Shown: positions 24,471 to 36,205 of the stretch, in pieces
Layout: the number at the start of each line of letters is the position of its first letter
Numbering within the stretch: the first letter of the stretch is position 1
Assembly (NCBI RefSeq): GCF_033118175.1
Contig: NW_026870969.1
Location: forward strand, 372,001-436,000
Origin: Dama dama
Taxonomy: Eukaryota; Chordata; Mammalia; Artiodactyla; Cervidae
Reading direction: 5' to 3'
Length of the DNA stretch: 64,000 nucleotides
Position numbers and translations under genes: made by a program
The notes under the pieces: generated by a model
What the model was told of the DNA's origin: nothing
Database searches by the model: none
What the model saw: only the letters and a program-made list of their open reading frames with translations

Positions 24471-26150
24471 AGCTGTGAAAAATATGAGGAGCATGAAAAG
24501 GTCTGAAAAATAGGAGTAGCATGAAGAGGTGTTCAAAAACATGAAGAGGCTGATAAGGTGTGAAAAACATGAAGAGCTTCAAAAAGTTTGAAAAATAGGA
24601 GGAGCATGAAGCGGTGTTAAAATACATGAAGAGCCTAAAAAAGTGTGAAAAATATGAAGAGCTTATAAAATGGTCAAAAATATGAGGAGCAAGAAACGGT
24701 CTGAAAAATAGGAGGAGCATGAAACGGTGATCAAAAACATGAAGAGCCTGAAAACGTGTGAAAAATATGAAGAGTTTCAAACGGTGTGAAAAATATGAGG
24801 AGCATGAAACAGACTGAAAAAGATGATGAGCATGAAGTCGTGTTCAAAAACATGTGCAGCCTGAAAAGCTGTGAAAAATATGAAGAGCTTCAAAAGGTGT
24901 GAAAAATAGGAGGAGGATGAAGCGGTGTTCAGAAATATGAAAAGCCTGAAAATGTGTGAAATATGTGAAGAGCTTCAAAAGATGTCAAAAATATGAGGAG
25001 CATGAAACAGTCTGAAAAATAGGAGGAGTAAGAAGCGTTATTGAAATACATGAAGAGCCTGAAAACGTGTGAAGAATATGAAGAGCTCAAAAGGTGTGAA
25101 ATAAATGAAGAGCTTCAGAAGGTGTCAAAAATGAGATGAGCATGAAACGGCCTCAAAAATAGGAGGAGCAGGAAGTGGTGTTCAGAAACATGGAGAGCCT
25201 GAAAAGGTGTGAAAAATATGAACAGCTTCAAAAGGTGTGAAATACATGAGGAGCATGAAACGGTCTGAAAAATAGGAGGAGCATGAAGAGGTGTTCAAAA
25301 ACCTGAAGAGCCTGAAAAGGTGTGAAAAATATGAAGAGCTTCAAAAGGTATGAAAAACAGGAGCAACATGAAGCGGTGTTCAAAAATATGAAGAGCCAGA
25401 AAAGGTGTGAAAAATATGAAGTGCTTCAAAAGGTGTCAACAATATGAGGAGCATGAAACGGTCTGAAAAATAGGAGGAGCAAGAAGCGGTGTTGAAAAAC
25501 AAGAAGAGAAGGAAAAGGTGTGAAAAATATGAAGAGCTTCAAAACGTGTCAAAAATATGAGGAGCATGAAACGGTCTGAAATATAGGAGGATCATCAAGC
25601 GGTGTTGAAAAACATGAAGAGCCTGAAAATGTGTGATAAACGTGAAGAGCTTCAAAAGATGTCAAAAATATGAGGAGCATGAAACGGTCTGAAAAATATG
25701 AGGAACATGAAGCGGTGTTAAAAAACATGAAGAGCCTGAAAAGAAGTGAAAAATATGAAGAGCTTCAAAAGGTGTGAAAAATATGAAGACCTTCAAAAGG
25801 TGTCAAAAATATGAAGAGCTTCAAAAGATGTCAAAAATATGAGGAGCATGAAACGGTCTGAAAAATATGAGGAGCATAAAGCGGTGTTGAAAAACATGAA
25901 GAGCCTGAAAAGCTGTGAAAAATAGGAAGAGCTTCAAAAGGTGTGAAAAATATGAAGAGCTTCAAAAAATGTCAAAAATATGAGGAGCATGAAATGGTCT
26001 CAAATATAGGAGAATCATGCAGCGGTGTTGAAAACTATAAACAGCCTGAAAAAGTGTGAAAAATATGAAGAGCTTCAAAAGGTGTCAAAAATATGAGTAT
26101 CATGAAATGGTCTGAAAAACAGGAGCAGCATGAAACAGTGTTCAAAAACA
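24471..26150 (+). repeat. HOR block B (related to A and C)
   Basis: From 24492 this block matches block A at +1861 and block C at -2509. Compared with A it lacks about 393 bp (14 subunits), including the 253-bp duplication. Its end (25950-26135) matches the end of block C (28540-28735) through the rare GAGAATCATGCAGCGG and ACTATAAACAGCC variants. Confidence 0.83.
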
Positions 26151-26156
26151 TCAAGA

Positions 26157-28740
26157 GTCTGAAAACGTGTGAATAATATGAAGAGCTTCAAACGGTGTGA
26201 AAAATATCAGGAGCATGAAACGGTCTGAAAAAGATGAGGAGCATGAAGTGGTCTTCAAAAACATGTACAGCCTGAAAAGGTGTGGAAAATATGAAGAGGT
26301 TCAAAAGGTGTGAAATACATGAGTATCATGAAACGGTATAAAAAATAGGAGGAGCATGAAGCTGTGTTCAAAAACATGAGAGCCTGAAAAGGTGTGAAAA
26401 CATGAAGAGCTTTAAAAGGGTGTGAAAAATACGAGGAGTATGAAACGGTGTTCAAAAACATGAAGAGCCTAAAATGGTGTGAAAATTATGAAGAGCCTCA
26501 AAACGTGTCAAAAATAGGAGGAGCATGAAGCGATGTTGAAAAACTTGAAGAGCCTGAAAACGTGTAAAATATGAAGAGCTTCAAAAGGTGTGAAAAATAT
26601 GAAGAGCTTCAAAAGGTGTCAAAAATGAGATGAGCATGAAACGGTCTGAAAAATAGGAGGAGAATGAAACAGTGTTGAAAAACTTGAAGACCCTGAAAAG
26701 CTGTAAAAAATATGAAGAGCATCAAAAGGTGTGAAAAATATGAAGAGCTTACAAAGGTGTCAAAATTATGAGGAGCATGAAAAGGTCACAAAAAGAGGAG
26801 GAGCATGAGTGGAGTTGAAAAACATGAAGAGACTGAAAAGGTGTGAAAAATATGAAGAGCTACAAAAGGTGTCAAAAATATGAGGAGCTTGAAACGGTCT
26901 GAAAAATAGGTGGAGCATGAAGCAGTGTTCAAAAACATGAAGAGTCTGAAAAGGTGTGAAAAATATGAAGAGCTTCAAAACGTGTGAAATACATGAGGAG
27001 CATGAAAAGGTCTGAAAAATAGGAGTAGCATGAAGAGGTGTTCAAAAGCATGAAGAGTCTGATAAGGTGTGAAAAACATGAAGAGCTTCAAAAAGTTTGA
27101 AAAATAGGAGGAGCATGAAGCGGTGTTAAAAAACATGAAGAGCCTAAAAAAGTGTGAAAATTATGAAGAGCTTATAAAATGGTCAAAAATATGAGGAGCA
27201 TGAAACGGTCTGAAAAATAGGAGGAGCATGAAACGGTGATCAAAAACATGAAGAGCCTGAAAACGTGTGAAAAATATGAAGAGCTTCAAACGGTGTGAAA
27301 AATATGAGGAGCATGAAACAGACTGAAAAAGATGAGGAGCATGAAGTCGTGTTCAAAAACATGTGAAGCCTGAAAAGCTGTGAAAAATATGAAGAGCTTC
27401 AAAAGGTGTGAAAAATAGGAGGAGGATGAACCGGTGTTCAGAAACATGAAAAGCCTGAAAATGTGTGAAAAATGTGAAGAGCTTCAAAAGATGTCAAAAA
27501 TATGAGGAGCATGAAACGGTCTGAAAAATAGGAGGAGTAAGAAGCGTTATTGAAATACATGAAGAGCCTGAAAACGTGTTAAGAATATGAAGAGCTCAAA
27601 AGGTGTGAAATAAATGAAGAGCTTCAGAAGGTGTCAAAAATGAGATGAGCATGAAACGGCCTCAAAAATAGGAGGAGCAGGAAGTGGTGTTCAGAAACAT
27701 GGATAGCTTGAAAAGGTGTGAAAAATATGAACAGCTTCAAAAGGTGTGAAATACATGAGGAGCATGAAACGGTCTGAAAAATAGGAGGAGCATGAAGAGG
27801 TGTTCAAAAACCTGAAGAGCCTGAAAAGGTGTGAAAAATATGAAGAGCTTCAAAAGGTGTGAAAAACAGGAGGAACATGAAGCGGTGTTCAAAAATATGA
27901 AGAGCCTGAAAAGGTGTGAAAAATATGAAGTGCTTCAAAAGGTGTCAAAAATATGAGGAGCATGAAACGGTCTGAAATATAGGAGGATCATCAAGCGGTG
28001 TTGAAAAACATGAAGAGTCTGAAAAGGTGTGAAAAATATGAAGAGCTTCAAAAGGTGTCAAAAATATGAGGAGCATGAAACGGTCTGAAATATAGGAGGA
28101 TCATCAAGCGGTGTTGAAAAACATGAAGAGTCTGAAAAGGTGTGAAAAATATGAAGAGCTTCAAAAGGTGTCAAAAATATGAGGAGCATGAAACGGTCTG
28201 AAATATAGGAGGATCATCAAGCGGTGTTGAAAAACATGAAGAGCCTGAACATGTGTGAAAAATGTGAAGAGCTTCAAAAGATGTCAAAAATATGAGGAGC
28301 ATGAAACGGTCTGAAAAATATGAGGAGCATGAAGCGGCGTTAAAAAACATGAAGAGCCTGAAAAGAAGTGAAAAATATGAAGAGCTTCAAAAGGTGTGAA
28401 AAATATGAAGACCTTCAAAAGGTGTCAAAAATGAGATGAGCATGAAACGGTCGGAAAAATAGGAGGAGCATGAAGCGGTGTTGAAAAACATGAAGAGCCT
28501 GAAAACCTGTGAAAAATAGGAAGAGCTTCACAAGGTGTGAAAAATATGAAGAGCTTCAAAAAATGTCAAAAATATGAGGAGCATGAAATGGTCTCAAATA
28601 TAGGAGAATCATGCAGCGGTGTTGAAAACTATAAACAGCCTGAAAAAGTGTGAAAAATATGAAGAGCTTCAAAAGGTGTCAAAAATATGAGTATCATGAA
28701 ATGGTCTGAAATACAGGAGCAGCATGAAACAGTGATCAAA
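26157..28740 (+). repeat. HOR block C (related to A and B)
   Basis: Colinear with block A from its start and with block B from 27001. Compared with A and B it lacks the AACAAGAAGAGAAGG unit and carries a private triplication of one 113-bp monomer at 27961-28299. This is the longest-range evidence for repeated exchange in this part of the array. Confidence 0.83.
27961..28299 (+). repeat. Near-perfect triplication of one 113-bp monomer
   Basis: CATGAAACGGTCTGAAATAT begins at 27961, 28074 and 28187. The first two units look identical by eye; the third diverges only in its second half. The rare GGATCATCAAGCGG variant is in all three. This is probably among the youngest events in the window. Confidence 0.9.
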
Positions 28741-29738
28741 AACATGAAGACATTGAAAAGGTGTGAAAAATATGAAGAGCTTCAAAATGTGTGAAATACA
28801 TGAGGAGCAAGAAACGGTCTGAAAAATAGGAGGAGCATGAAGTGGTGTTCAAAAATATGTACAGCCTGAAAAGGTGTGAAAAATATGAAGAGCTTCAAAA
28901 GGAGTGAAAAATAGGAGGAGCATGAAGCGGTGTTCAAAAACATGAGAAGCCTGAAAAGGTGTGAAAAACATGAAGAGCTTCAAAAGGTGAGAAAAATATG
29001 AAGAGTTTCAAAAATGTGAAAAATATGAAGAGCTTTAAAAGGTGTGAAAAATATGAACAGCTTCTAAAGGTGTCAAAAAAGAGATGAGCATGAAACGGTC
29101 TGAAAAATAGCAGGAGCATGAAGCGGTGTTCAAAAACATGAAGAGCCTGAAAAGGTGTGAAAAACATGAAGAGCTTCAAAAGGTGTGAAAAATATGAAGA
29201 GCTTCAAAAGGTGTCAAAATTATGAGGTGCATGAAACAGTCTGAAAAATAGGAGGAGCATGATGCGGTGTTGTAAAACAAGAAGAGACTGAAAAGTTGTG
29301 CAAAATTGGAAGAGCTTCATTACGTGTGAAATACATGAGGAGAATGAAACGGTCTGTAAAATAGGAGGAGCATGAAGCGGTTTTCAAAATGATGAAGAGC
29401 TTGAAAAGGTGTGAAAAATAAGAAGAACTTCAAAAGATGTGAAAAATATGAGGAGCATGAAACGGTCTGAAAAATATGAGGAGCATAAAGCGGTGTTGAA
29501 AAACATGAAGAGTCTGAAAAGGTGTGAGAAATATGAAGAGCTTCAAAAGGTGTGAAAAATATGAAGAGCTTCAAAAGGAGTGAAGAATATGAAGAGCTTC
29601 AAAAGGTGTCAAAAATGAGATGAGCATGAAACGGTCTGAAAAATAGGAGGAGTATGAAGCGGTGTTGAAAAACATGAAGAGCCTGAAAAGGTGTGAAAAA
29701 TATGAAGAGCTTCAAAAGGTGTGAAAAATATGAGAAGC

Positions 29739-31060
29739 ATGAAACGATATGAAAAATAGGAGGAGCATGACGCGGTGTTCAGAAACATGAAGAGCCTGAA
29801 AAGGTGTGAAAAATATGAAGAGCTTCAAAAGGTGTCAAAATATGAGGAGCATGAACGGTCTGAAAAATAGGAGGAGCATGAAACGGTGTTCAAAAACATG
29901 AAGAGCCTGAAAAGGTGTGAAAACTATGAAGAGCTTCAAAACGTGTCAAAAATATGAGGAGCATGAAACGGTCTGAAAAATGGGAGGAGAATGAAACCTT
30001 GTTCAAAAACATGAAGAGCCTGAAAAGATGTGAAAAATATGAAGAGCTTCAAAATGTGTCAAAATATGAGGAGCATGAACGGTCTGAAAAATAGGAGGAG
30101 CATGAAACGGTGTTCAAAAACATGAAGAGCCTGAAAAATGGGAAAAATATGAAGAGCTTCAAAACGTGTCAAAAATATGAGTAGCATGAAACGGTCTGAA
30201 AAATGGGAGGAGCATGAAACCTTGTTCAAAAACATGAAGAGCCTGAAAAGATGTGAAAAATATGAAGAGTTTCAAAAGGTGTGAAATACATGAGAAGCAT
30301 GAAAGGGTGTGAAAAATGGAGGAGCAAGAAGCGGTGTTGAAAAACATGAAGAGCCTGAAAAGGTGTGAAAAATATGAAGAGCTTCAAAAGGTGTGAAAAA
30401 TATGAGGAGCATGAAGCGGTGTTCAAAACCCTGAAGAGCCTGAAAAGGTGTGAAAAATAGGAAGAGCTTCAAAAGGTGTGAAAAATAGGAAGAGCTTCAA
30501 AAGGTGTAAAAATGAGATGAGCAAGATACGGTCTGAAAAATAGGAGGGGCATTAAGTGGTGTTGAAAAATATGAAGAGCCTGAAAAGGTGTGAAAAATAT
30601 GAAGAGCTTCAAAAGGTGTGAAATACTTGAGGAGCATGAAACGGTCTGAATAATAGGAAGATCATGAAGCGTTGTTGAAAAACATGAACAGCCTGAAAAG
30701 GTGTGAAATATATGAAGAGATTCAAAAGGTTTAAAATATATGAGGAGCATGAAACGGTCTGAAAAATAGAGGCAGCATAAAACGGTGTTCAAAAACATGA
30801 AGAGCGTGAAGAGGTGTGAAAAATAGGAAGAGCTTAAAAAGGTGTGAAATGTATGAGGAGCATGAAACGGTCTGAAAATTAGGAGGAGCATGAAGCTGTG
30901 TTCAAAAACATGAAGAGCCTGAAAAGGTGTGAAAAACATGAAGAGCTTCAAAAGTTTGAAAAATAGGAGGAGCATGAAGCGGTGTTCAAAAACTTGAAGA
31001 GCCTGAAAAAGTGTGAAAAATATGAAGAGCTTATAAAATTGTCAAAATTATGAGGAGCAT
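29739..31060 (+). repeat. Duplicated satellite block (partner 20440-21620)
   Basis: This is the partner of the 20.4 kb block and carries the 140-bp insertion noted there. After about 31060 it enters a GAAAAATACGAGCAGC variant stretch that instead resembles 20391-20460, next to the partner's start. The copy may therefore have come from a circular or tandem intermediate. Confidence 0.82.
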
Positions 31061-34000
31061 GAAACGGTCTGAAAAATACGAGCAGCATGAAACGGTCTGA
31101 AAAATAGGAGGAGCGTGAAGCGGTGTTCAAAAACACGAAGAGCCTGAAAAAGTGTGAAAAGTATGAAGAGCTTCAAAACGTATGAAAAATATGAAGAGCT
31201 TCAAAAGGTGTCAAAAAAGAGATGAGCATGAAACGGTCTGAAAAATAGGAGGAGCATGATGCGGTGTTGAAAAACATGAAGAGCCTGAAAAGGTGTGAAA
31301 AATATGAAGAGCTTCAAAATGTGTGAAATACATGAGGAGCAAGAAACGATCTGAAAAATAGGAGGAGCATGAAGTGGTGTTCAAAAACATGTACAGCCTG
31401 AAAAGGTGTGAAAATTATGAAGAGCTTCAAAAGGTGTGAAAAATAGGAGGAGCATGAAACGGTCTGAAAAATAGGAGGAGCATGAAGTGGTGTTGAAAAA
31501 CATGAAGAGCCTGAAAAGGTGTGAAAAATATGAAGAGCTTCAAAACGTGTCAAAAATATGAGAAGCATGCAACGTTCTAAAAAATAGGAGGAGTAAGAAC
31601 CGTTATTGAAATACATGAAGAGCCTGAAAACGTGTGAAGAATGTGAAGAGCTCAAAAGTTTTGAAAAAAATGAAGAGCTTGAGAAGGTGTCAAAAATGCG
31701 ATGAGCATGAAACCGTCGGAAAAATAGGAGGAGCATGAAGTGGTGTTGAAAAACATGAAGAGTCTGAAAAGGTGTGAAAAATACGAAGAGCTTCAAAAGG
31801 TGTGAAAAATATGAGGAGCATGAAACGGTCTGAAATATAGGGGGATCATGAAGCGGTTTTGAAAAACATGAAGAGCCTGAAAAGGTGTGAAAAATGTGAA
31901 GAGCTTAAAAAGGTGTCAAAATATGAGGAGCATGAAACGGTCTGAAAAATAGGAGGAGCATGAAACGGTGATCAAAAATATGAAGAGCCTGAAAAGTTGT
32001 GAAAAATATGAAGAGCTTCAAAAGGTGTGAAAAATATGAGGAGCATGAATCGGTCTGAAAAATAAGAGAAGCATGAAGTGATGTTGAAAAACATGTAGAG
32101 CCTGAAAAGGTGTGAAAATTATGAAGAGCTTCAAAAGGTGTGAAATACATGAGGAGCATGAAAGGGTCTGAAAAATAGGAGGAGCATGAAACGTTGTTCA
32201 AAACGAAGAAGAGCCTGAAATGGTGTGAAAAATATGAAGAGCCTCAAAAAGTGTCAAAAATATGAGGAGCATGAAACGGTCTGAAAAAGAGGAGGAGCAT
32301 GAGCGGAGTTGAAAAACATGAAGAGCCTGAAAAGGTGTGAAAAATATGAAGAGCTTCAAAAGGTGTGAAAAATAGGAGGAGCATGAAGCGGTTTTCAAAA
32401 ACATGAAGAGCCTGAAAAGGTGTGAAAAATACGAAGAGCTTCAAAAGGTGTCAAAAATATGACGAGCATGAAAGAGTCTGAAAAATAGGAGCAGCATGAA
32501 ACGGTGTTCAAAAACATGAAGAGCCTGAAAAGGTGTGAAAAATATGAAGAGCTTCAAAAAGTGTGAAAAATAGGAGGAGCATGAAACGGTCTGAAAAATA
32601 GGAGTAGCATGAAGCGGTGTTCAAAAACATGAAGATCCTGAAAAGGTGTGAAAAATATAGAGCTTCAAAAGGTGTCAAAGATATGAGGAGCATGAAACGG
32701 TCTGAAAAAAAGGAGGAGCATGAAACGGTGTTCCAAAACATGAACAGCCTGAAAAGTTGTGAAAAATATGAAGAGCTTCAAAAGGTGTCAAAAATATGAG
32801 GAGCATGAAAAGGTCTGAAAAATAGGAGGAGCATGAAACGGTGTTCCAAAACATGAAGAGCCTGAAAAGGTGTGAAAAATATGAAGAGCATCAAAAGGTG
32901 TGAAAAATATGAGGAGAATGAACCGATCTGAAAAATAGGAGGAGCATGAAGCCGTGTTGAAAAACATGAAGAGCCTGAAAACGTGTGAAAAATATGAAGA
33001 GCTTCTAAAGGTGTCAAAAATATGAGGACAATGAAACGGTCTGGAAAATAGGAGAAGCATGAAGCCGTGTTGAAAAACATGAAGAGCCTGAAAAGTTGTG
33101 AAAAATATGAAGAGCTTCAAAAGGTGTCAAAAATATGAGGAGCATGAAAGGTCTGAAAAATAGGAGGAGCATGAAACGGTGTTCCAAAACATGAAGAGCC
33201 TGAAAAGGTGTGAAAAATATGAAGAGTTTCAAAAGGTGTGAATTACATGAGGAGCATGAAACGGTCTGAAAAATAGGAGGAGCATGAAGCGGTGTTGAAA
33301 AACTTGAAGAGCCTGAAAAGTTGTGAAAAAAAAGAAGAGCTTCAAAAGGTGTGAAAAATATGAGCAGCTTCAAAAGGTGTCAAAAATGAGATGAGCATGA
33401 AACGGTCTGATAAATTGGAGGATCATGAAGCGGTGTTGAAAATCATGAAGAGCCTGAAAACGTGTGAAAAATATGAAGAGCTTCAAAAGATATGAAAAAC
33501 ATGAGGAGCTTGAAACGGTCTGAAAAACAGGAGGAGCATGAAGCGGTTTTGAAAAACATGAAGAGCCTGAAAAGGTGTGAAAAATATGAAGAGCTTCAAA
33601 AGGTGTGAAAAATATGAGGATCCTGAAACAGTTTGAAAAATAGGAGGAGCAAGAAACAGTGATGAAGAACATGAAGAGCCTGGAAGGGTGTGACAAATAT
33701 GAAGAGCTTCAAAGGTGTCAAAAATATGAGGAGGATGAAACAATCTGAAAAATAGGAGGAGCATTAAGCGGTGTTCAAAAACATGAAGAGCCTGAAAAGG
33801 TGTGAAATATAGGAAGAGCTTCAAAAGGTGTGAAAAATACGAGGAGCATGAAATGGTCTGAAAAATAGGAGGAGCATGAAGCGGTGTTCAAAAACATGAA
33901 AAGCCTGAAAAGGTGTGAAATATATGAAGAGCTTAAAAAGCTGTCAAAAGTATGAGGAGCATGAAATGGTCTGAAAAATAGGAGAAGCATGAAACGGTGT

Positions 34001-34736
34001 TGAGAAACATGAAGAGCGTGAAAAGGTGTGAAAAATATGAAGAGCATGAAAAGGTGTGAAATATATGCGGAGCATGAAACTGTGTTCAAAAACATGAAGA
34101 GCCTGAAAAGCTGTGAAAAATATGAAAAGCTTCAAAATGTGTCAAAAATATGATGAGCAAAAAACGGTCTGAAAATTAGGAGGAGCATGAAGCCGTTTTC
34201 AAAAACTTGAAGAGCCTGAAATGATGTGAAAAATATGAAGAGCTTCAAAAGGTGTCAAAGATATGAGGAGCATGAAATGTTCTGAAAAATAGGAGGAGCA
34301 TGATACGGCGTTGAAAAACATAAAGAGCCTGAAAAGGTGTGAAAAATATGAAGAGCTTCAAAATGTGTCAAAAAAATGACGAGCATGATATGGTATGAAA
34401 AATAGGAGGAGCATGTAACGGTGTTTCAAAAGCATGAAGAGCCTGAAAGTTATGAAAAATATGCAGAGCTTCAAAACGTCTCAAAAACATGAGGAGCATG
34501 AAACGGTCTGAAAAATAGGAGGAGCATGAAACGGTGTTCAAAAACATGAAGAGCCTGAAAAGGTGTGAAAAATATCAAGAGCTTCAAAAGGTGTCAAAAA
34601 TATGAGGACCATGAAACGGTCTGAAAAATAGTAGGAGCATGAAGCGGTGTTGAAAAACATGAAGAGCCTGAAAAGGTGTGATATATATGAAGAGCTTCAA
34701 AAGTTGTAAAAAATATGAGGAGTTTGAAACGGTCTG

Positions 34737-34749
34737 AAAAATAAGAGGA
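34737..34749 (+). repeat. Left target-site duplication of L1 copy 2
   Basis: AAAAATAAGAGGA lies directly before the element and matches the right duplicate at 36193-36205 exactly. Confidence 0.88.
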
Positions 34750-35568
34750 TCTGGTTTCCTCAGTGTGTATGCCCAGAAGTGGAATTGCTGGGTCATATGG
34801 CAGTTCTATTTCCAGTTTTTTAAGAAATCTCTACACCGTTTTCCATATCGGCTGTACTATTGTGCATTCCCACCAACAGTATAAGAGGGTTCCCTTTTCT
34901 CCACTCCCTCTCCAGCATTTATTGCTTGTAGACTTTTGGATAGCAGCCATCCTGACTGGCATGTAATGGTACCTCATTGTGCTTTTGATTTGCATTTCTC
35001 TAATAATGAGTGATGTTGAGCATCTTTTATGTGTTTGTTATCCATCTGTATGTCTTCTTTGGAGAAATGTCTGTTTAGTTCTTTGGCTCATTTTTTATTG
35101 GGTCATTTATTTTTCTGGAATTGAGCTGCAGGATTTGCTTGTATATTTTTGAGATTAATCCTTTGTCTGTTTCTTCATTTGCTATTATTTTCTCCCAATC
35201 TGAGGGCTGTCTTTTCACCTTACTTATAGTTTCCTTTGTAGTGCAAAAGCTTTTAAGTTTCATTAGGTCCCATTTGTTTAGTTTTGCTTTTATTTCCAAT
35301 ATTCTGGGAGGTGGGTCATAGAGGATCTTGCTTTGATTTATGTCGGAGAGTGTTTTGCCTATCTTCTCCTCTAGGAGTTTTATAGTTTCTGGTCTTACAT
35401 TTAGATCTTTAATCCATTTTGAGTTTATTTTTGTGTATGGTGTTAGAAAGTGTTCTATTTTCATTCTTTTACAAGTGGTTGACCAGTTTTCCCAGCACCA
35501 CTTGTTAAAGAGGTTGTCTTTTTTCCATTGCATATCCTTGCCTCCTTTGTCAAAGATAAGGTGTCCAT
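34750..35568 (-). pseudogene. Inverted L1 ORF2 fragment (distal region), copy 2
   Basis: Minus-strand distal ORF2 with the same blocks (KWCWENW, FLTPYTKINSKWIKDL, KWDLMKLKSFCT) and the same short-A-run frameshift near 35080-35100. The Cys/His motif at 34876-34920 carries the same Ser and Tyr replacements as copies 1 and 3. Confidence 0.9.
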
Positions 35569-35572
35569 AGGT

Positions 35573-35842
35573 TCGTCTGAAAGAGACACGTGCACCCCAA
35601 TGTTCATCGCAGCACTGTTTATAATAGCCAGGACATGGAAGCAACCTAGATGCCCGTCAGCAGATGAATGGATAAGAAAGCTGTGGTACATATACACCAT
35701 GGAATATTACTCAGCCATTAAAAAGAATTCATTTGAATCAGTCCTAATGAGATGGATGAAGCTGGAGCCCATTATACAGAGTGAAGTAAGCCAGAAAGAT
35801 AAAGAACATTACAGCATACTGACACATGTATATGGAATTTAG
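35573..35842 (+). pseudogene. Sense L1 ORF2 C-terminal fragment, copy 2
   Basis: Open plus-strand frame beginning near RDTCTPMFIAALF and ending HVYGI-stop. It reads EPIIQSEVSQ where copy 1 has EPILQSEVSQ. It is non-functional because the rest of ORF2 is inverted or missing. Confidence 0.9.
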
Positions 35843-36192
35843 AAAGGTGACAACGATAACCCTATATGCAGAACAGAAAAAGAGACACAGAAATACAGAA
35901 CAGACTTTTAAACATTGTGGGAGAATGTGAGGGTGGGATATTTCAAAAGAACAGCATGTATGCTATCTATGGTGAAACAGATCACCAGCCCAGGTAGGAT
36001 GCACGAGACAAGTGCTCCGGCTTGGTGCACTGGGAAGACCCAGAGGAATCGGGTGGAGAGGGAGGTGGGAGGGGGAATCAGGACTGTGAATACATGTAAA
36101 TCCATGGCTGATTCATATCAAGGTATGACAAAACCCACTGGAAAAAAAAAATAAAAATAATAAAAAAAAACAAAAAAAATAACAATAAAAAA

Positions 36193-36205
36193 AAAAATAA
36201 GAGGA
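36193..36205 (+). repeat. Right target-site duplication of L1 copy 2
   Basis: AAAAATAAGAGGA after the tail. The satellite that follows (GCCTGAAATGGTCTG) differs from that after copies 1, 3 and 4 (GCATGAAA, then GGTGTTCAAAAACATG). An exchange junction therefore lies very near this edge. Confidence 0.85.

Larger units (their letters stand above)
15729..34736 (+). repeat. 113-bp tetrameric satellite array, tract 2
   Basis: This is the same four-subunit satellite in the same orientation, uninterrupted for 19 kb between L1 copies 1 and 2. From 15.7 to 20.4 kb I see mainly diverged single monomers without a large HOR. From 20.4 to 31.1 kb duplicated blocks dominate, described separately. From 31.1 to 34.7 kb it is again mostly monomeric by eye. 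I see no gene, no RNA gene and no other transposon. The last 170 bp or so before L1 copy 2 match the flanks before copies 1, 3 and 4, including the GAGGACCATGAAAC variant. Confidence 0.97.
34750..36192 (+). mobile_element. Ruminant-type LINE-1 fragment, copy 2: same inverted, truncated element
   Basis: Same structure as the copy at 14274: inverted distal ORF2 (34750 to about 35568), junction near 35566-35575, sense ORF2 tail to TAG at 35840-35842, 3'UTR and an interrupted A-rich tail. It has perfect 13-bp flanking duplications. It is closest to copy 1. Both carry a derived Lys codon (near 35359) where copies 3 and 4 keep Asn, a TCC instead of GCC context near 35740, and CCCACTGG before the tail. 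Private changes include CATATCGGCTGTACTATTG near 34847. The shared site and inversion show this is a duplicate of the original insertion, not a new retrotransposition. Confidence 0.93.
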
